Below, in pieces: positions 47,079-55,300 of a stretch of DNA of 64,000 bases; position 1 is the first letter of the stretch; each line of letters starts with the position of its first letter. The DNA is from Amoebophrya sp. A120 (taxonomy: Eukaryota; Sar; Dinophyceae; Syndiniales; Amoebophryaceae). The translations under genes were made by a program, and so were the position numbers. The stretch lies in NCBI GenBank assembly GCA_905178155.1, contig CAJINV010000013.1, forward strand, positions 1,063,790-1,127,789. Reading direction: 5' to 3'. The notes below the pieces were generated by a model. That model did not search any database. It was not told the origin of the DNA and saw only the letters and a list, made by a program, of their open reading frames with translations.

Positions 47079-50000
47079 TCAAAAAAAGCTACACCAAAAC
47101 ACAGTTTTTCCCCCTTGATAGCCCTCGATCGGCGGCTCGTGCGCGTACCACACGCGATCCGTCAACACTCGCCACACGCCCCGAGACCCCTCCGAACCGA
47201 ACTCCTCCTTGGGGGTGCCCGACCCGGCCAACTCGAGGCGGCCGTAGCGGCGGTCCCCCACCCGCTGCGTGGCGTCGGCCCCCTTCTCGTTGGTGTTGTA
47301 CCAGTTCGAGATCCACCCCGTCTGCGGGCACTGGTTGTCCTTCAGCATGTTGTAGGTCCCCCGCAACAGCTTCTCCCACTCGCCATCCGCGTGCGACACG
47401 AACGGCGGTTCACCCGGAGAGGCGCCTGCGAAACTATCCGGCGGCGGCCACTCGGTGTGGTACCCGGACGGGGGGCGCTCGAAGCGGTCCCCAGGCGGGG
47501 CCCCCACGACGGACTCGAACGCGTCCATGTAGTCGCGGCACAGCCGCCACACCGCCGGGCCGTGGTAGCTCGGGTTCTGGCCCTTGCGCGGGTGGGTATC
47601 GGACACCCCGAACCCGCCCCAGGACGTGCCCACGGTAAACAGGTACTGGTCCTCGTTGACGCCCTTGCCCTTGTCCACCAAATGCACCATCACGTCCTTG
47701 CAGGACTGGTAGCTCTCCTTTGCCAGGTTGCCCCACCAAAGGTAGTCATCCCGGTCCGCGGCGGTGGTGAGGACCAGGAGGATCATGCCGGCGATCCCGT
47801 CAATGTCGCCGTCCGAGGCCGAGTTGCAGCCGCCGCTCAGGTGTTCGGTCAGGTCCGGTTTCACCTTCCAGTGCGGGAGACAGGGGTGGCAGACCCTCTC
47901 GGCCTCGCGCAACTCGTGCATGTAGACCTTGTCCATGCCCTGAAAGGGGCAGTCCGGGCCGCAGAAGTAGGCGGCCATCACGTCGTTGCGCCCAGCGTGG
48001 TACTTGATCGCAAAGTCTTCCTTGCACTCCGTCGAAATGTAGCAGGCCTGGCGCCAGCCGTACCAGGTTTCCAGCGTCTCCTGCACCGCCTCGTCGTACT
48101 GCGGGTCCGATCCTTTGCGCCAGCCGTAGGCCACCCGCATGGCCGCCACGGTGGTGCCGCCGATCCACAGACCGTAGCCCTGCCCCTCGGACACCACGCC
48201 CCTGGCCGCGCCCCCCGAGGATACGACCACGCGGGCGTCCACTGTGGTATCGAAGTACTGCACGCCCGGCGTTACTTGGGTCATGGCGCCGAGCCACTCC
48301 TTCCGGCGCGCGTTAGTATGCCCCGCCGTCGTTGTGGACAGAAACTGCGAGCCCGCGGGAGCTGGTGTGGGCGGTAGGGGGCCGGGCGATGCGGTACCGG
48401 ACGGTGGCGTGGGGCCTGGCGTTGGCGTGGACAACGGATCGGGATTAGTGGTACTAGTACCACCTCCGCTGCTGTTCGGCGACGGAGCAGGAGTGCTGCT
48501 TCCTCCTGTGCTCCCCGCCGTAGTGGGTTCCGGCGCTTCCTCCTGCGCGACCGCCACTTTCGCGCCAGTTTGCACATTCACCAGGTACGTGCCGTCCCAG
48601 CGGTGCGCGTGGTCGCCCCACACTCCCTGGTCCCAGTCCCAGAGCCAGCATTGCAGGCCTTCCGTGAGATCCTTGGCGTGGATTGGCACCATCTCGGGTT
48701 CCTTGGGGTCCACGGTAAAATCGGGGAAGTAGCACACCGGCCGTTCATCTTCCGCCACAGGTGCTCCGGAACCGGACCCGTTCGCGCCAGTTTGTTCACC
48801 ATCTTCTTGCCCGGCAGCCTCCGTTGCTCCTGCTTCCTCGCCGGAACTCGTGCAGCATGATCCAACGGCGCCCTCGGCTGCATCTTCCGCGACCGTTCTC
48901 TCATCGAGATTCGCGACGGAAGTACCCAGCATTCCCGAGGAGGCCCCCACAGCAGACGGCGCGCCACTGCTGGAATGAGCAGCCACCACGCTCGGCGATT
49001 CTTGCGTGGGCGACTGAGGCGCAACTGCCTCCCCGCCGACCGTTGCACCACTATCGCAGACCATCGGAATGGTTACGTCGGTGCGGGTGGCGGTATCCCA
49101 GGTTTTCCGGGCGATCCCGTAGGCGCCCTCGTAGGAGCAGGTGTCGGTGAGCTGCTGGATGTCCGGGGGGTTGGCATTCATCACGATGCAGTACCAAATA
49201 TAGCCGCCGGGGCGGGGGTAGTGAGGTCGTGGGCGTTTTCTTGCCGGCCGTCGCCTTGGCCGCGGCCTTGCTTTTTCTTGGCTCGCCATGCCGCCGCGAG
49301 TAACGTTAGGCCGCACGGTATGGCGGCCGCTCGATAAACGTCGCAAATTTTAGCAAATTCCCGAAATTCCTTTCCGAAAGACAGCCCCCATGCTATGGAG
49401 CCGATCCGGGTGCCACGGTGGGCGCCCAAAAAGCGAAGGAAAATCGGGCCCATAGCATGCGGATTGGCTTTGCGCGTCTGGGGCGCTTTTTCTTTTTCGC
49501 GTTTTCATTTTTCACGCCGGCGCGTTTTGCAAAGCTTCCCAGGCTCTGAAACCGGCGAAAAGGCGGCCGCTTTCGCGGCCGCCCAAAATGCTCCGAAATC
49601 GCGGCCGTGCCATGCTGTTTCGCTGTTCTGATTTTGGGCGCGTTTTTTGCGCGCCCCTTTTTGGGCGCCCCAAATCGCCAGAAACCAAGGCGGCGGGCGC
49701 CTCAGAAGGGCGCCCCTTTTGCCGGCTCCCCTGCGTCGTTTTATCAAGTGCGAATCGATAGTTTTCGACCGGGCTTGTTTGATGGCAAAGCCCCGCCCGC
49801 TTGATAATTGAAAATTTTTTATGTCCAAAAACGCTTCCGGCCGCTTGAAAACTGCCGATCGTTTTTCAGGGTATATGGCAAAAAAACTCCCTGGTTAGAA
49901 CCGTTCGGTAACCTCACTACATACCAGGACCCGCCTTGGGTGTCGCACTCCCCCTCCCCGAGGCACTGGCTGTACCACAGGTCTTTTTTGTAGCAGAGGT

Positions 50001-50858
50001 TTTTGGAGCCCTCCGCCACCGACGTACCGGCAGGCTCCGCGTCGCAGCAACGCTCCTCCGTGCAACTGTCCCACCGCTTTTTGGCGCAGGTGTGGCCCGG
50101 GGGGGCCGAGGGGTTGTGGTCGTCTGAGGTCGTCGAGGAGGAGAGAAAAGTCTCCGCGTGCTCCGTACGATTTTCATTTTTCCCGGTATTTTCGTTTTTG
50201 TCGGCGGCCATGCCCATGCCGTGCTGCTCCTCCTTCTTCATCTTCTGCTGCTGTATAGTCATGACTTTCACCTGCGTCAGGGAGGAGGTAGGGGTAATCG
50301 CGGCAGATGCTGGTCTTTGCGCCTCATCGCTCGTGGTCCCCGCCCCACTGGTGATGCAGATCCACCTTCCGGCGTTTCGGGGACAGCAGCAGCAGCAGCA
50401 GAGGGTCGTACTGAGAGTTCTTGTTCGTCCTCCTGCGCAGTTGTCGAAGATGAAGTGGCTGCTCGTCCTTCGCCTGCTCGATTGAACAGGAGTTTCTTGC
50501 CTTTGCCAATTTTTTTCGCTCGCATCCCGGTGCCTGCGGCAGACTTTCTCCAGCGGTGGCGCTCCTTCGTGTTCCCCTGCACAAGTTGGTACGCACTTGC
50601 GGTCTGGAAGTATGAATAATGCCCACTCGTATTGTTCGCCGCAAGAACCCCAAAGGCGAGCACGACATTCGTGGTCCGAGATGAAAATGAAGAAAGTTGA
50701 CGAGAAGCTGTGCCGTGGATCATTGCCCCGCTCCTACACTTCTCCCGCCACGCATGCCGATCATGTATCATTAAGCCGCACGACTGCCCTCGGGGCCACG
50801 AGGTGCCACTGCATCGGTCGCCGCCACGAACGTGTTCGAGGACGTCGTCGGACATCAT
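47079..50858 (-). CDS. GH8 glycoside hydrolase with Cys-rich N-terminal module
   Basis: Exons 50858-50349, 50271-49924 and 49193-47079 sum to 2973 nt, or 990 aa. Glycoside hydrolase family 8 signatures: VVSEGQGYGLWIGGTTVAA near residue 621, whose Glu fits the catalytic acid, and SDGDIDGIAGMILL near 746, fitting the conserved DGD-D-A motif; SYHGPAVWRLCRDY follows. GH8 enzymes cut beta-1,4 glucans or chitosan. Upstream, at about 215-285, is a module with CAKKRWDSCTEERCC, NLCYKKDLWYSQC and GEC, like small carbohydrate-binding Cys knots. A Pro/Thr/Ser linker separates it from the catalytic part. A hydrophobic N-terminal segment (NVVLAFGVLAA) suggests secretion or anchoring. The first intron is a 77-nt GT-AG intron (50272-50348), the second a 725-bp element. 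Confidence 0.8.
49199..49923. mobile_element. Large introner-like element, GC-rich interior
   Basis: It begins TATAGCCGCC and ends CTACATA, with GTAGTGAGGT near both ends in inverted orientation. TACCA occurs at 49192-49196 and 49922-49926. Removal joins GGSWY to CIVMNANPP in frame. The interior is full of self-complementary GGGCGCC and GCGGCCGC tracts. Confidence 0.7.
50272..50348 (-). other. 77-nt GT-AG intron
   Basis: On the gene strand it begins GTGGGGCGGGG and ends CTGACGCAG; phase 0. It moves the frame from GGSASP to VKVMTIQQQ. Confidence 0.6.
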
Positions 50859-52305
50859 GGCTCGCTGCTGACAAAAGGACCCAGCTGCGTCGCTTACTTA
50901 GGGTTTTCCCCCGACGTAGAAGAAGATGAAAATTCAGAAAATTGTAAAAGTCACTGGAAACAAATCAAAACCCGACGAGAACTGATCGCCTTTGGCGACC
51001 TGGTTCAGGTAGGTCCGGAGCTTAGGAGCAGAGGACTTCTACAAACGGACGCAAACCTGTTTTTATTCAACTACATCGGACGAATTATGGACAAGAAAAC
51101 ATACGACCAATGCTATTTCAAGGAGTGGACGACGGACAACGACACAACGGCAGGAATTGACCTAATGACGAAAGTCTTAAACACGGTTGAAAAAACTAAA
51201 AACGAAAAATCTAGTTTCTGTCGCTGCGAGAAAGGGTTTATGTAAGTAGTGTCTGAACGGCAGAGCCAAGAAAGTAGCATTTGATTGTTGCACGATAAGA
51301 TGAACGAAACGATGACATGCACGATCGAGAACGTAAACCTAAACACAGAATCCCTGAAATGAAAATGCAAGCTCGACGAAGAAGATATTCAGGACCAGGG
51401 AACATTGCTGCATGATCCGAAAAGCAGAAGTGGGGTTTCCCGCGAGAAGTGCAAGGAAAGCTATTCAGCTTCTACTTGTACGGCGGCTATGTGCTGTGGA
51501 GTTGTCACTCCTTCTCGTTGCAAGTATGTACAGTGTCAATGACGAAGGCCGCAACGTCGACGTCTCAATAAAAGACTCGTCCCCCACATGTAGCATATTG
51601 TAGTAAAGAACCTGATTTCCTTTTTTTCTTGTGTACACGAAGATATTCATCCTATCATCAAAACTGCAAGGGCACACCATGCGAATCCGGCGCAAGCCGC
51701 GTGCCCTTCACTGTGGAGTGTTGTTGAAACTGGTAAATCAGGCAACCATTTCGTCCAAATCTAAAAAGTTTATAGCAAGATAACACTCACATTCATACTC
51801 AAGACTATCAATCTGAATCTGTTCAATTTTTACATGAAAATAATGTAGTTGCAAATCAAAGAAAACAGGCAAAAACGCGAAGAAAATTTTTGCTACTTAA
51901 CCACGATTTTCGTTTTCAATTTTGGTACATCACACCCAAACAAACAGTTTGTGACAGTTTGTGTTGAAGTCGTTCTCGTTGCCCTGAGCGGAGGCATGAT
52001 CCTGAAACTGAAACTCGGTCGTCCAATGCCGCCTTTTGTTCTTCAAAAGTAGTTGCATAATTCTGTAATTTTCATCTATCGCACACCATAAAAACAACGA
52101 TCGTATTTGTTCATAACAGAAAGACACGATGGTACACGTGGTACTGAAGGAAGTAAGTTGTGAATCATAAAGCATAGAAGTAAAAAAAGTCAAATAGTCA
52201 GTGTCGATGTCGATCAAGAAACGGATTCGATTCTTAACGAGGAAATTATGCCGCATGAATTTATTTGCACCATAGCAAAAGAAACCTCACCTCCCAACAT
52301 CGCCG
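50859..52305. other. Intergenic, no supported gene
   Basis: A plus-strand frame at 50832-51245 (137 codons) partly overlaps the GH8 start. It has no recognised motif and is left uncalled. The rest is AT-rich without features. Confidence 0.45.
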
Positions 52306-55300
52306 CTACTTTTTCCAGTACGGATGGTCTTCTTTAAACTGCTCCCAATCTTCCAGGTTAAGATCATTCGCCTCCATGAAGAACTCTGCCAATTCTATGA
52401 CCTGCTCAGGTGTTGTTCCAATCTCCAGCGTTACATTGGAAGTGGAGCTTTGTGATGCAAAGAGAGCACGATCTGGCCTATTTGCTCTAACAGGAACAAA
52501 TACGCATGACAAGTTCTTGAGTCCCAAACTGCCTGAAGATCCGTCGAATTTTGCATAAAAGCGGAACACTTTGTGTGTCTGTCATGCTGATTGTGCAAGA
52601 TGGAATCCAGATTCTTTTGTAACGTTTGAGATTGTAACCTGTGACAGGGTCATAAACTCCAGCTCATGATTCTTTTCTCGTCGATCCTCGTAGATTTCGC
52701 CCAGAAACACGAACTCGCCCGAAAAGATCCGGACAATGCGCCACAACCTGTAATTACAGACACATTTTCATCGTATGAATTCGCTTACATGATTTCGCGT
52801 CAAAATGCCTGCGGCTCGTGCTTAAAATTCCCTTTCCCTTTGTCATGCACTATACAATTATTTCTACTACGTACAACTTGTAGTTCGAACTGAAACTAGC
52901 ACGACTTTCCCATTCGATATCGTAGGTACTGTGCATCAGAAAGTTTTGCCGCATCATGATCGAGGGTGCAGCATCTCACTACAATTCGACGAGTTATTTC
53001 AGAAAGCAACTACTGTACCGCAGAGCCACAACCATGTCCAGCTCTTCGATTTGTTCTGGGAAGACCACCTCTTGGATGAAGGACATGGGGACAACGATCG
53101 CGTCGATCCACATCCCCGCGATCTTCATTTTGGTGCCAACACTATGGGAGTGTCAGGTTTGAAATCGACAGGGTTCAAATATTAATTTCTCTGCCTCAAT
53201 ACAGCATGGCAAACTGGCTTCAGGTGCTCCAAACATTTGTCACCACGCGCCACACAGAAATAAGGGTCACAGAACTGGAACTTGTATCCGTATCGCTTTT
53301 ATGCATTACAAAGCATTTGAACCTCGTCGATTTCAAACCTGAGGCCGCGATAGACAAAGAAGTGCTCGTACAGCCCGTTGGCCAAGATGTGCAGCACCAG
53401 CTCCACCATGAAATGCAAAAATGTCTGGGTCTGGAAGGATCCGAACTTGTCATGCTGATTTTGTATTCCAACAAAATCTGTATTGCATGAGCAGCAACGA
53501 GAGTCCAAGTTTTGCTACACGGGAAGAGCATTTGTCGTGCGGTATAGGCATCAGGAAGCCCTCACAAAATCTGTGATGCTAGGGCATGCATCACAGACAT
53601 CAGGAGTCATGCAAAATGTGCATGACAAACCTGGCAATCTTCCAGACCCAGACATTTTTACACTTGATATCCACCATGAATAAGCAGATCACGCACAGAC
53701 TGATCGTCTCGAACACCTCCTTTATTTCGGCCCAGTACCCCACGTAGATGAGCAGCTTCCCACTCCGCCGGTGGGGTACTGTACTCGCGTCCTGCTCACC
53801 CCCTGCGGTCTTGCCCTCGGTACTCCCGGTCTCCTGCTGTGGTGTATTTTTTTCTGTTTACCGGTCGCGGAGAAAAGCATGAACACCGAACATTCAATCT
53901 AATCTCAAAGTAACGAGAGATAGAGTACTTGTAGAAAGTACTTGTATTCTTGTGGAAAGGACCCACCTGCTTTTGTATTTGTACCGAAATAGCAGGACAA
54001 TAAACATCAAAATCGATCGAACAGATACGCCTTCTCCTGCTGCTGCTGGTGTGGTTTCCGGTGGGTGTGTTTCAGCCAAAGCTGCATGATCACCGGTTGC
54101 CCGTCCCTCGTCTGGTTTATGGAAGATTGCTCAGATGTTACAATCTCAACCGTTACAATACACTCGGGACTTCGTCTTGCACAAGCAGCATGAGAAACGT
54201 AAAGAGCCTTGCTCTTTTCGCAATTTTGCTAGATTTCAATGAAGTTTGGGGCTGCGGAACTTGTCAACATGCGCAATCCTGTGGGAGTACGTAGGCTAGA
54301 TCATGCACTTTTGGCAGCAAAGCTCTTCCTATTCTATTGTAACGCTTGAGATTGTAACACCTGAGCAGGTTATATGTTTTTGCTTTCGTTTTTGTAAGTC
54401 CCTCGGCATCCACGGCCACCGATACGAGGAAAGAGGTCGCACCGTCGTCATCTTCCCGCGTGGGCAGCTGTTTCTATCCACTGCAAATATGTCTGGGTCT
54501 TGAACCTTGTACTGCTAGTCTGAGTCTGTGAATTGACACTACAATATGTAGCCACGCATGCTACATGTTGCGTAAAATTCCGCACGAGCTATTGCGTTTC
54601 TGCATCTCTGGAAAGAGGCGCGAGTTTCGGGGCACATGCGTCGATCACAGTTGTAGAGTTCAGAGTCATGTCAGACATGCATCATGACAAGTCTTGTAAT
54701 GTTCCGGAACTAGACGTAGACCTAGACATATTTGCAAATTGCATAGGTCCCTGCGGCCTATCAGACAGGAAAGGAGCAGCTAGCAAATATCATCAAAAAT
54801 GCAAAAAGACATACACAAGATTGTTTGCCTTACACAATCTCAGAGCATCTCCTGCTTGAGATATGAACGACAGATGTATTTCATTTTTCTCTTCTCGGCG
54901 TGGATTATCATATTTCTGCTTCACAAATATGGTAGAATGCTAGCTTTTTTCTCTGCGATACGTGTAGTCCGCTGCGGACGCGACCGCATGCTCCCGTGGA
55001 CATGCGGAGTGTCGTCAGCAGGCTCGGGTTGTTCTGTGGCATCGTTGCGGTGGTGGTCCTCCGGATGAGCAGAATGCTGTGCGGCGCCCGTTGCCTCGGG
55101 TGAAAACTGGTCCGGGCTGTCCCAAACGGGATATTGCAAATGCTCCGCGACGTTTGACCATGCTGGCGCGACGGGAAGCTCCGACACGGGGGGCACCGCA
55201 GGAACGTAGTTGTACAGGTGCGATAAAGGGTGGTCGTGGTGCCCAGTCAGAGCATGCTGGTCGTCGTGGTCCTTCTTCTCAGCCTCTTGGTCGTGCAGGT

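Noticed and set aside
50832-51245. 137-codon plus-strand frame
   Set aside because: It overlaps the GH8 start, opposes all other genes and has no motif. It cannot be excluded.
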